Source of the DNA: Brugia malayi
Lineage: Eukaryota; Nematoda; Chromadorea; Rhabditida; Onchocercidae
Reading direction: 5' to 3'
DNA length: 64,000 nucleotides
NCBI RefSeq assembly: GCF_000002995.4
Contig: NW_025062476.1
Location: 1,681,501 to 1,745,500, forward strand
In this document: positions 1-11,396 of the stretch, in pieces
How positions within the stretch are numbered: the first letter of the stretch is position 1
How the letters are laid out: the number at the start of each line of letters is the position of its first letter
Position numbers and translations under genes: made by a program
Notes under the pieces: generated by a model
The model's database searches: none
What the model saw: only the letters and a program-made list of their open reading frames with translations
What the model was told of the DNA's origin: nothing

Positions 1-124
1 CATCCTCTCCGGTATTATTTAAAATATCCGGTTGTTGATGAACAAGAAACATTGATCCTTGTGCTGATCTTGCCTGATCCATTTTGAGCGCACTTTTTAT
101 ACCCATTTTGAGTGCATTTCTCAT
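1..124 (-). CDS. Partial exon of an unrecognised gene, cut by the left edge
   Basis: On the minus strand an open frame runs from an ATG at 122-124 to the window edge and stays open. It could extend upstream to about 153, where CAAG could act as a weak acceptor. A TGA lies further upstream in the same frame. The peptide has a small internal repeat (NALKMG followed by SALKMD) and then a polar stretch containing HQQPDILNN. Composition is less AT-biased than the flanking DNA. I do not recognise a family. It may be the first coding exon or an internal exon of a gene lying mostly to the left. The call rests only on coding-like composition and the open frame. Confidence 0.35.
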   Translation of the reverse strand, partial: MRNALKMGIKSALKMDQARSAQGSMFLVHQQPDILNNTGED

Positions 125-2288
125 TTCCAAATTTGTTGTTGTATTTTTCTCGCCTTGAAAAACTTTTCAAAATGATTATAACAAATTCTCGAGGAAAATC
201 TCGATGTTATTGACAATTCTCATATTTTGATTTTACTTTAATTTTGCTACTAATTTTTTCTTCCATACCTTTTCTAAATACACATTTTCGTTTCATTGAA
301 TCAGATTTTTTCTTTGAAATTGCCGTTACTGATTTTTTCATCCATTTGCATTTTGATCGTTTCATCGATTTACAATTAATTAATTCTATTAATATTGCAC
401 TAACTAAGACTGAAAAATTTGTTTAAAAATGAACAGAAATGATCAATTTATTAGTTAAATTTAATTTAAATAAAAATATACAATAAAGAACAAAAAAAAA
501 AAAGAAAAATTGAAGTATTTAAAAATAATTTAAAATCATTTTGCTATCAAATTATTGTTCACTTACCAATAAAATAAATTTTTAGCACATGCATTAATGA
601 AACAGAATTAAGAAATTAAAAAAGTATTTTGTTAGATACAACCGAATCAATTCCGTTTAATTAAACAATAATTAGAAATTTCAAACTTATATAAATTTTA
701 ATCAATATAACTTTTTCTTTTTACAATCAATTTTATGCTAATTTTTTTTTTCAGATTTTCTAAACAGCGCTTTTTAACTATTTGAGATTTTAAAATTGAA
801 AAAAAAAATGAAACAGTTCTGAAATACAATTAAAGGTATATTTCAGTACAATGCACTTATCAACGAGTGAATCCAGGTACAAAAGTCTTCGAAGAGTAAA
901 TTTTTCAGCTATGATCAAATTATCAATTTAAAATTTGGTTTAAATTAAATTATTGATAACTTAAGATATATGATGTCTACAATTATAGTTGAAATTTTAT
1001 TTAGAAAATGGTACTAATTAATCGGAATTAATAAAATTTGAGAAATTACAATTTTTGCTAATTTTACATTAGCTATTATCACCAATTTCAATTATAAATT
1101 ATATTATAGTATAGTACAAAATCAATTTTATGCTAATTTTCAATGCTATCAATTTTTTTCTTCAATTAAACAGCGTTTGTTTATACTTTGAAAGAATTTA
1201 CTTTTGTTATGTTAATGATATTAATAATATAATTAATCAAATAACTATTAAAATAACTTTAATTGCTATTATCATAGCAAAAAAAAAAAATGAAAATATA
1301 TTTTTAATTTCAAATTGTGCTATCAATTATTTACAATAATTGATACTATTTTATCTCTCATTCACCGATATTTTGTGCTAATTTTAATTAAAATACATTT
1401 GATCTATGATCGATTACTTCCCTTTTATCATTATCAATCATTTCTAAACCGTTTATATCTCAATTTTTTATCTCTTCCTGAGCAACTGATAATATCATAT
1501 TACTTTACTGATAATAATATTGTAGTCATTAACAAGAAGTGTTGATATCTTATATGCAAAGTTTAGAAAAGCTGAGGTCAGAGTTCACTGTCAATTATGA
1601 AAATATAAATTATTAATATTATAATTAAGTATCTTTCATTTACTTGAATTCCTTGTCATCAATCAAATATATCGATGTGTTTTAATTAAAATTTTCATTT
1701 TAATTGAAATTGTTTATTTTAATTTCTTATCACTGCTAATCGGTCTATGAATCAAAGATAGCAAAAAAGCAGCGATTTAAATTAAAAATGAATAAATTAA
1801 AATTTCAATATGTGTAAACTTTGCCTCTCAAATAACAATCAGTAATCAAAGGTACGAGAAATCATTGGTAGTAAAATTGTTTATTAGCAAAATTTTGTTA
1901 TCAATTAGTTATTCATTTAACATTTGCTCTTTTCCATTAGATCAGTGTTTCAATTTCTATTTTTTTTTTTTTCTTCTGTTGTCAATGTGATAAGTAAATG
2001 ATAAATGATATGGCTTTAGAAGAATGATAATGATGATGAATGTTGTGTTGTTGTATTTGCTAATTCTTTTGCATCAAAAGCAAAAATTGCATATATCAAT
2101 GCTTGCGAGAATATTACGGCGTAAACAAACAAAAATTGATACATATGTGTAATTGCCTGAAAATGTTTTTTTTTTTCACAATTATTTCACTTTGCTTTTT
2201 TTTTCTTTTTTTAAAGGTCAAAGTTGAAAGTTAAACAAAAATTGTGCGTATAAAAGTTAAAATTTGATACAATGTGTTGATGTAACTA
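125..2288. other. Gene-free AT-rich DNA
   Basis: The open frames here are low-complexity Phe/Ile/Leu/Asn-rich readings of AT-rich DNA. They lack family motifs and splice-consistent extensions. There are several A and T runs. I see no gene. Confidence 0.6.
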
Positions 2289-2678
2289 CACGTCAAACAC
2301 GTCAATTTATATGTCACATCCTGAATATGTGTTACCCCACGTCAAATATGCATAATTCATGTGTAATATGCTAAATATGTACTACCTCAGATCAAACACG
2401 TATAAATCATATGTAATATGCTAGATATGTATTAGTTCACGTCAAATACGTATAACTCATACGCCACATGCTAAATATTACCTCACGTCAAACACTTACA
2501 ATTTATATGTCATATGCTAAATATGTATTACTTCACGTTAAACACGTACAACTTACATGTCATATGCTAGATATGCATTACTTCACGTCAAACACGTACA
2601 ACTTACATGTCATATGCTAGATATGCATTACTTCACGTCAAACACGTGCAATTTATATGTCATATGCTAGATATATCT
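2289..2678. repeat. 50-bp tandem repeat, about 8 copies
   Basis: The anchor CTTCACGTCAAACACGTACA recurs at 2531 (one mismatch), 2581 and 2631 (one mismatch), giving an exact 50-bp period. Degenerate copies extend left to about 2289 with shorter or diverged units. Each unit contains CACGT-type motifs and CATATGCTAGATATG. The right-hand copies are nearly identical, so the array has expanded there recently. It lies about 110 bp past the stop codon of the Bax-inhibitor-like gene. Confidence 0.9.
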
Positions 2679-2789
2679 ATCTAAATGATCAATTCTTGAG
2701 TATATTATAATCAATTTATAACTGTGATTTCTAAAATATTAATAAATTAATAAAGATTACCTAACAGCTTATGCGATCATTAGTAATAG

Positions 2790-4136
2790 CTAATATTCAG
2801 TGAATAAATTTAGCTTTACAATAAATTTAAAAAATTTCAAACTAACAATGTCTTTTCCAGCATTATTCACATAAAGTTGTAATATAGCAAAACCAATGAA
2901 ACCATAGAGGCCAGCAAGTAAAAGATATGGTAGTGATAAGTCAATAATTGTACCCAATGATAAATGCAAAATGAATCCACCACCAATTGTTAAGCATAAA
3001 AGTTTTGCATGATCTTTGCCAATTATTGATGAACCAAAATGTGGAATTAAACCGATAGATATTGGTGTTAATGCTGCAATTGGTGGTATACCGATCAGAT
3101 CTTTGTCCGAGAAGATAAATCCTGTTAATAATCCCTGAAATGATAAGGAATACAATGATAAGAATAAACAATACTGATAATGCAATAATTAAAAAAAGAA
3201 AAAAACATCCCGATAAGTTTTTTTTTTTTTTTTTGCTTCTTAACTTTTTACCTATTTCATTTTACATCTACAAAGTTAACTATCTTTGTACTAAACATAG
3301 AGTTAAATGCAAATTTATTAATAAATGATTTGATTAAAAATTTCATTTTTAAATTAATTAAAAAAAAAAAAATACCTCAAAAGTGGCAAATAGAAATAGC
3401 ATATGTCGTCGAAATAGATCATCATCATCATTCATTGATTTCATTTCCAGTGGCAAATGTAGAAAGTAATAGGCGGAAAGCGGAACGATAAAATATGCTA
3501 ACAATGCGGCATCCGTACCGCTTAGGAAAAATTCGAGTAACGGAGTGAAAAGTATGCCACCAAGAAATGCGCCAAAATTTAATCCTAATAACATTACAGC
3601 CATCCAGGAGAAAGCTTTCATAAGTGTCGCAGTGTCAAAGTCAGATAATGTTGACTGTGTGTCCTGTATTTTTACTATCATCTCATCACGTCGTTTCAAT
3701 AATTCACGATGAAAAACATTGAACTGCTCATATGTTCGTGCCTAAATTAAATTAATTAAAATTTTAATTAAGAATTAAGTCAATTTTAAAAATTTGAAGT
3801 TAAATAAAAAAATTGCTATTTAATATAGAATGAGCTAAGTGTAATAAAAGGATGAAAATTATTCTATTATTTAATTTATATTTGATCTAAATTCTTTTTT
3901 TTTTTTTTTTTGGTGACAATTTTCTTTTAATTTTTTTTATTTTTCTTTTCCTCTTTGTTTGTTTGTTTATTTATTTGTTTCTTTTCTTTTCAAAAATAAG
4001 AAACTTTATATCGTACCTTGCTAGTTGAATTAGCAAATGTAGCAGCATGTTTCACCAATTTACTAAAACCATTTTCAAATTCACTCTTATATTGACCAGC
4101 TAATTCAATCACACTGACCACTGGATTTGATGTCAT
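2790..4136 (-). CDS. Bax-inhibitor-1 (TMBIM6)-like multi-pass membrane protein
   Basis: There are three exons: 4017-4136, 3376-3741 and 2790-3134. All junctions are phase 0 with GT-AG borders and join to a 276-residue protein. Residues 1-40 are soluble. A first hydrophobic segment starts near residue 70 (MKAFSWMAVMLLGLNFGAFL), a second follows, and then a charged loop (MNDDDDLFRRH). A block of four or five further membrane segments begins with GLLTGFIFSD. The helix, charged-loop, GLLTGF order and the late YGFIGFAILQLYV segment resemble BI-1/TMBIM6. That family consists of ER membrane proteins affecting calcium leak and cell-death sensitivity. The usual family length is about 237 residues, so this one is longer at the N-terminus. 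The match is by pattern only, and another TMBIM-type protein remains possible. The start is the only ATG in the first exon. Confidence 0.55.
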
Positions 4137-5774
4137 CGAGTTAAATTCTCAAATTAAATTGAAAAAATTTTTAAAAAAAGAAAGAGGAAAGAGAACCAAT
4201 TATTCGAGTTTACAAGTGATGAAAATGATAATTTGTTAAGAAATTTGCCATTTTGTAGTAAAAGAAAAATTCATTGAAATTTATTAAATTATGCAAATTT
4301 CACAAAAAAATTATATCATATTATTGCCGCCCATTTTATTTTATTTATTTAAATGCTAAAAATTTTTCATCATAACATTATCTCACTTCCGGTTTTTTTT
4401 TTTTTTTCGTGTTTCCGGGAATTTTCGGCAAGTATATCAATTTTGCCGAAATGATGAAAAATTTTGCATAAAAGTTAGATAAAAATTTTATTCAAAAAGA
4501 TTGAAACAAATAATTAATGACCAGGAAGGAATTCATCAATGTTTAAATGAATTGAATAAATGAAATTAATCGAAATAATTTGATAGTTTTTTGAAATGAT
4601 TATTAATTTTGATAAATTATTAATATTATTTCAGAAATTAATAGCTCATCTGTTTCAAAAAAACAAAGTAAACATTTTATTGAATACTACGATAAACACA
4701 AATGTTCAAAATTAGACAATTTGAAATAATTGCAAATCTTATATTATTTATTTTCAAATTTTAAAATTGTTATGTTCAAATTTACAAATACTGAAATTTT
4801 CAAAAAAAAAAAAAAAAAAATAGTAATGAAGAATGATTGGATATAACTTAATTTCCATAATATAAACATTTTTTTGTCTGAATATTTTGAAAAATTTTTC
4901 GAAAATTTTAATTTTATTAAGTAAAGTTACTTAATTTTAAATTAAAAAGTTACTTAATAACTTCATGCATTATATAAGTTATTTTTTTTTTCAAAAAACA
5001 TAAAATTTGAATAATGAAAATAAAATATTTTACTGCCATAAAATGAAAGTAATTTCAAGAACGAAAGCAAACAAAAAAGAAAAAAGAAAAGAAAGAAAGA
5101 AAATTTCATTCTTTTTTCGTTTCAATTTTACTAAAATCATATTTATCCATTTAAAATTAACTCTTCTGCCTTCTTTCTCTCTCACTCTCTCTCTCTCTTT
5201 TCTCCTAATTTTTGTCCTAAATTTATAAATTAAAAATACAAAATTCGTTTTAAAATGTATAAATCTTTATGAGAAAAAAGAAGGTCGAAGAGTTAATTTT
5301 TTTTTTTTAATAAAATTTTTGAAATTTATACTCTTTTCATTTCTTTCATTCTTTTTTTTCTTTCCTTTTTTTTTAATTACACATATTTTTAAATTATTTC
5401 TTTCATTAAAATTTTCCTCTTCTCTCTTTCCCACTTCAAAAAATATAAAATTAAATTATTTTCCATATTGTAATTTTTTTTTTCCATTTTTATGGAACTG
5501 TTTTTCTTCTTTTACTTTTTTTTTTGCTTTTTTGTGGATCTTATTTTCCGCCCCAATTATTAACTTTTCAATGGATGGTTTAAATTATGAAAATTTATCA
5601 ATTCATTCTTGTTTTGAATAAAAATTCTTATTGGTATTAATTTTTTTACTGGAATCAATCATATAAATCGTCATTTGGGCGCTTATTTTTTAATATTGAT
5701 CAGTGTCATTAGCGCCACTGCCACTACTACTACTACTACTATTTTTATTATTACTATAAGAAATATTTTGTAAA
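4137..5774. other. Divergent intergenic region between the BI-1-like and ShK genes
   Basis: This is AT-rich spacer between two divergently transcribed genes, with CT-rich stretches around 5166-5206 and 5400-5440 and several T runs. Predicted frames are Phe/Ser/Leu-rich readings of pyrimidine tracts. It presumably holds both promoters, but I cannot assign any element. Confidence 0.6.
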
Positions 5775-8700
5775 ATGAAACTTCAACGTATTCTTTTGTG
5801 GATAATTTTGCATCATTGTTTAACAATTAATACTACAGAATTAGGTATGGCATTTAATTGAAATATTAAATTTCAATCAAAAAAAAAAAAAAAAAAATGC
5901 ATTTGTAATTTTTTGATAGTATCAAAAACTTACAACGATAGTTTAAACTATCAGCTTCAAATTATAAAAATATATATATATTTTTTTGTTTTGTTTGTTT
6001 TTTATTTACAAATGTTTATTTTTTGACATACAATAAAAAAAATTAGCATAAATAATACTGCTAATATTTTTTTTTTTTTTTTTTTGGAAATAATACTTTC
6101 TTTAATTTGTGTTCATTTTTAGAAATGACCAAATTATTTCCAATAATACCACGCACTGGTCAAGTTATCAATCATAGATTTTCAAATTTTTCATCTATTT
6201 CATCTCATTATTCTCAACCAAAGGTATATTTACTTTCAATCAAAGGTATATTTACTTTCAACCAAAGGTAATTTACTTTCAATCAAAGGTATATTTACTT
6301 TCAATCAAACGTATATTTATTTCTTTCTGAAAATTTAAAAAGAAATTTCTTTAAGTCTTTTTTTTTTTCATTGCATTTTTTTTGCGAAAAAATTTTCTGA
6401 AAATTAGAGGAAAAGAAATCTTTTTTAGCAATATTTGAGAATGTATGAATAATTTGTAGGAAAACTTGAAGAAATTAGCAAAAATAGACGAGCGATATGA
6501 TCAATTAGCACGAATTGCTGGTAATACACAACAATCAAATCCAATGTTTGTAAAATTGATCAGCAAGAATTTATCAAAAGGTCATAGTGTTGATCAGCAA
6601 GGTCAAATAAATTATCCACGTCAAGCAAATTGGGCGAATAACGAAGAATGGCAATTAAATAAATCAAATTGGTGGTATTCAAATAATTCCGAATCACAAT
6701 TAAAGCATAATACAGATGAAACGATGATTGATACAACAAATGAAATTTCAAAATTAAAAAAAATGGAAATAACGGAAGAATCTTGTATTTCTAATAGTAA
6801 AAAACAAAAATATCATATTTTCAATGAATACTTACATTTTTGGAATTCATCGTTGGAATCGATTAATTTAATTCAACAACAACAACAACAACAACAACCA
6901 TTGGATATTTTGCATATTTCAACGATCGATCGAAATTGTTCAACGGATCAAAAATTAACATTTTGTTGCGAAGAAATGATCAAAAATGTGGAAGATTTAA
7001 CAAATAAGGATACAAATGTATGCAATAATTTGCAACAAACAAAAAAATGTCATAAATTTTGTCTTCAGATTGATCAGGAAAACGGTTATTTCATTAATTC
7101 GACGGAATATTCATGTCAGGAAGGTAATACATTAACAATTTCAACATTTGTTGATTGGATTCAAACGATTATTTATGATAAAATAAGTGCAATAATTTTT
7201 AGCCAAAATAAAAATGCCAGCAATTTAGAATTTCAATTTTGGGCACAAAAAATGCTTCAAAATTTGAATGTTGCACTTGCATTAAATAAATACAATGGTA
7301 CTACAATATTCACCGATGAACAATTTAGCAATACGATTCTTTTGAGTCAATGGATTGAATTTTTGAAATTTAATACGACAATAAGTGATCAAGAAATAGC
7401 TTGGCAATTACTGAAACAATATCAACAACAATATGATGAGAATATTTCCAATTATTTGATTCGAATTTGCATGACAAATCAAGAGATTGCTGAAATTGAA
7501 TGTACGGAACAATACTATTATAATGTATGCCGGTTCGATAAACCGGATGAATGCATGGATGATATTTTGAGCGTACAAAAATCAATCATTTGTCGACATT
7601 TTATCATAGATGATAAGAAAAATGTAAAAATAACTGAATTATTCTGTGATTTATTAAATGAAACGATCATTTTTCGGGATTATCAACGTAAAGCATCGGA
7701 AAGTGCTACCGGTATTATTATTGTACAGTTTACTCGTACAACAATAATTCATTCTATTCCGGTTGCTGCTACTACCATACAATTAAATCAATCTGATAAA
7801 AATGAAAATGTAAAAGGAAAGCAAAAAAATTCTCCAAATAATATAAAATTACAAACTGCAGAAAATAAACAAACTAAAAATGCATATGAAAAAATAATTG
7901 AAAGACCATTTTTGGAATTTTCAAAAATTGAGAAAATTTTAACAGAAACTAATCATACATTTACAACAATTAATTCTATACCAATGCAAAATATTAATGA
8001 AATTGAAAAAACAAATTTAACAGTATCAGAAGACTTATCAGAATTTGATAATAAAATATCAGAAATAGATGGAATTATTATAAAGTCAAATATGACAAAT
8101 TCAACAGAAATGGAACAAAATTTTGATTATATTTTAAATGGTACAACAACAAATAAAACAAATTTGAATTATATGGAGAAAAGTAATGCAACAGTTAAAA
8201 TTCAACTTCACACTTTTAATGGTTAGTTAATTTATCTATTCTTTGCTTTTTCTTTTTTTTTTTTTATTTTTTATTTTTTGGAAAATAAAAATTAAATTAC
8301 TAATTCTTTTTATTTTAAACATTATTATATTATAAATTAACTTTTAGTAAAAGTTAAAATTTGAATCAATGTTTTAAAATAAAATTAATATGTAATATTG
8401 AAATTTTGTAAATATTACTAATTGCATTGAAAATATATGTTGATATTTGAGAATATAGATGGTAGTTATGAGAAGTCTCGGAAAATTGCACTCATTTCAA
8501 TAATTTATAAATTTTAAGAGTAATATTTTTGATTGCATTTTTTTTTTTTTAATAGAAGATTCGAGAAAAATCTCGAGAAAAATTAATTCTTCACTTCAAA
8601 CTAACAATTTCATTGATATTTATGTAGAAAATTAAGATTTGATAAATTTGAATTAATTATATAAGCATGAAAATTAATATGGCTAACCTTTCGGTTAATG

Positions 8701-10289
8701 CTTTTAAAATTATAAAATTAATAAATAACTGCAAAAAGCATAACAAATTATCATTGATATATTCAAATTTACAAATCTTAATATCATCTTTATGTAATGT
8801 AAAAATATAATATTTTTAAAAATAAAAAAAAAAAAAATATTTTAAAAACATATTTATTAAAAATATATTTTAAAATAATATGTTAACAAAATTTCGGAAA
8901 TTGTAAATTGTGAACTACATTTCATTTTAATAATAATTTCAGATGTTGAAAGGAAAGCGATAACCACAAATCATAAAATAAATTTTTTAAAACGCAATAA
9001 ACAACCACTTTGTAAGTTATTCGGTTTTGCAATTGTAACTTAAGTAACTTACTTAAGTAAGTTACTTAAGTAAAAAGAATACAATTAAGACTCAATTATC
9101 ATTGTATTAAAGAGCGATAAAGTCTTATTTCTTTTTTTTAAACTATAAACTTAGTAAATAAGTAAAAAGTAAAGAAAAAAATACTTTATAGTATAGCAAA
9201 TGAAATAACTTTTGGTAAAACAATTTTGAATAGAAGAATCTTGAGAGAGAGAGAGAGAGAGAAAGGAATTAAATAGTTTTGAATTTTTAGGAAAACTGAT
9301 TATTTATTTTTTTTTTTTTATCATTAATTGAATTTTTTTTTGTCATTTATTGTGCATATAGCAAATTTGAAAAGTATTAAGAAGATTAGGGTAATACTAA
9401 AGTAGTAATACTAAAGCATAAAAGAAGTATATTCAAAAGTTTCTGATAACAATTGAGGTTAGATAATTTGAAATACAAAACAAAACAAAGTTAATCTACG
9501 ATATTTTTATTTTAAACATTATTATATTATAAATTAAATGGTAATAAATAAAGGTAATAAAATAAAGATTAGATAATATGGATCACAGAATACTGAGATT
9601 TGAAGAAAAAAGATCAACAACAAAGAGATCAGTTAATCTGAAACATGTAAAGGAGATCAAATGATTTAAAATAGAAAATAAAGATTGAGTAATCTGAAAT
9701 GGAAGAATAGAGAAATATGAAGTAATGAGCGGAGAAATATTACAACTGTAACAATCTCTTAGGTAAATATAATGATTATTAGCAGTTATAGTGATCATTA
9801 GCAATTATAGTGATTATTAGTAATTATAGTGATTATTAGCAGCTACAGTGATTATTAGCAATTATAATGATTATTAGCAGTTATAGTGATTATTAACAAT
9901 TATAGTGATTATTAGCAGTTATAGCGATTATTAACGGTTACAGTGGTTATTAGCAGTTATAGTGATTATTAGCAGTTATAGCGATTATTAACAATTATAG
10001 TGATTATTAGCAATTATAGTGATTATTAGCAGTTACAGTGATTATTAACAATTATAGTGATTATTAACAGTTATAGTGATTACCAGCAATTATAGTGATT
10101 ATCATTTTGTAATTTAAAGAAGTGATTATTACAGGGAAACCATTTCAAATGGATTGCAGCATTGAAAAAGATGAATTCAGTATAACTAATTGCAGTCATT
10201 GGGCAGATGCAGGTTACTGTCTTTCCAACAATGCTACACGATTTCTGTGGTGTCGTAAAACATGTCTTTGTACCGGACCACAACAATAA
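5775..10289 (+). CDS. Large secreted protein with C-terminal ShK (ShKT) domain
   Basis: There are five exons: 5775-5844, 6123-6223, 6460-8221, 8943-9011 and 10135-10289. Phases 1, 0, 1, 1 join to a 718-residue protein. The N-terminus is a signal peptide (hydrophobic core RILLWIILHHCLTI). The long third exon encodes a polar, Asn/Ile/Thr-rich region with many N-glycosylation sequons, several Cys residues (for example FCCEEM) and a run of eight Gln near residue 196. The last exon encodes a six-cysteine ShK module: DC, NCSHWADAGYC, WCRKTC and LC. ShK domains occur in many nematode secreted proteins, either next to enzymes or alone; some block potassium channels. No catalytic domain is visible, so the function is unknown. 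If the third donor (G|GTTAGT) is not used, translation stops at 8224-8226 and the ShK domain is lost. Confidence 0.75.
6219..6315 (+). repeat. 22-bp tandem repeat of the exon 2 donor site
   Basis: The exon 2/intron 2 border CAAAG|GTATATTTACTTTCAA is repeated four to five times with a 22-bp period. One copy is shortened to GGTAATTTACT and the last reads CAAACGTATATTT. Most copies regenerate an AAAG|GTATAT donor. Because 22 is not a multiple of three, choosing a different copy changes the frame. Confidence 0.85.
9038..9071. repeat. Perfect 34-bp palindrome
   Basis: Bases 9038-9071, built from ACTTAAGTAA and CTTACTTAAG blocks, equal their own reverse complement exactly, with no spacer. It lies in intron 4 of the ShK gene, 26 bp after the donor. 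Confidence 0.9.
9770..10108. repeat. 19-bp tandem repeat, about 18 copies
   Basis: The unit is AGCAGTTATAGTGATTATT, with AAT/AGT/AAC variants between copies. It fills the end of intron 4 of the ShK gene and stops about 25 bp before the TTACAG acceptor of the ShK exon. Confidence 0.92.
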
Positions 10290-10699
10290 AATTCTCTTCA
10301 GCCAAAAATTTTCATTGAATTTAAGCTTATGTAAGAATTTCGGAAATGAAAAACCTGAAAATGTTTGAAAAAAAGTTAATTTATTTCAGCTGCTACAGTT
10401 GTCATATTTTTAAATCAATAAATTTATTCAGATGTCTTATAAACATAACAAATTAAAATATTTGTTTGCATTGAGCAAATTGGGCAAAAAAAAAAAGAAA
10501 CATTACTTGCATGCTACAACATATCGTTTGCTAATGATGCATATATATGAAGTATGCAACCAAAACAAAAATAATGTTTGAATTTCTCACAAATCAATTT
10601 TTCATGTCAATTTCTCTTATATTAATATCAATTTATCACAAACAAATTCCAATTTAATTAGCCTGTAGATCAAGTAAACTGTATAAATTACATTTCAAA
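10290..10699. other. Convergent 3' intergenic spacer
   Basis: This 410-bp spacer separates the stop codons of the ShK gene (+) and OGFOD1 (-). Apart from the AATAAA at 10417 I see nothing in it. Confidence 0.6.
10417..10422 (+). terminator. Candidate polyadenylation signal of the ShK gene
   Basis: This is an AATAAA hexamer 128 nt downstream of the ShK gene stop codon. It lies in the space before the convergent OGFOD1 gene. Confidence 0.5.
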
Positions 10700-11353
10700 T
10701 CAATTTTTTCCATCAGATTCAAATTTACTAAAACTAGATCCAGCTTCATCATCGTTTTTAACTTCATCATCACTTTCCACATTCTCTTCGCTATTTGTAA
10801 CGGAAGAATCATCAACTGTAAAGCCGTAAAACGAACAACTAATCACATAGTAATATTTGTCTTCTGCCTTACAATTCACATATTTCACAAATGGATATAC
10901 TCCAGGTTCACGAAATACCAAAGCAGCACTATTCCGCACCGGAGATACCCTTAGCACCTGAAATAAAAACAACATTGGCTGCACTATGTTAATACATGAC
11001 TTAATTAAACGAAAAAGCCTGAAATTAATATGTAGATACTATCTTACAAGTAGGTCTACCATGTAAGATAGTATCTAACTCTTAATTACGCCATCAGCAT
11101 GGCACTGCAAATATATTTCACAAATTTCTAATATAATGAAATGAAATATAACAGTAATATTTCCAAAAACAAACCTCTTCCTCCTCATTCTTGGTAATAT
11201 AGCTTATGAAACCACCATGCTCATCATCCCACTCATTCGGAAATAAAAATAGCTAAAAAAATTCCAAACTTTATTTTACCACTGATCTTTCACTTCTAAC
11301 CGATGTCTCTTTCCTCTATTAAATCTTCATATATGAGAATCACACCGGAAAAA

Positions 11354-11396
<43 letters not shown>

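Noticed and set aside
2289..2678. Regularly spaced repeat considered as a CRISPR array
   Set aside because: The units are contiguous 50-bp tandem copies without unique spacers, and the genome is eukaryotic.
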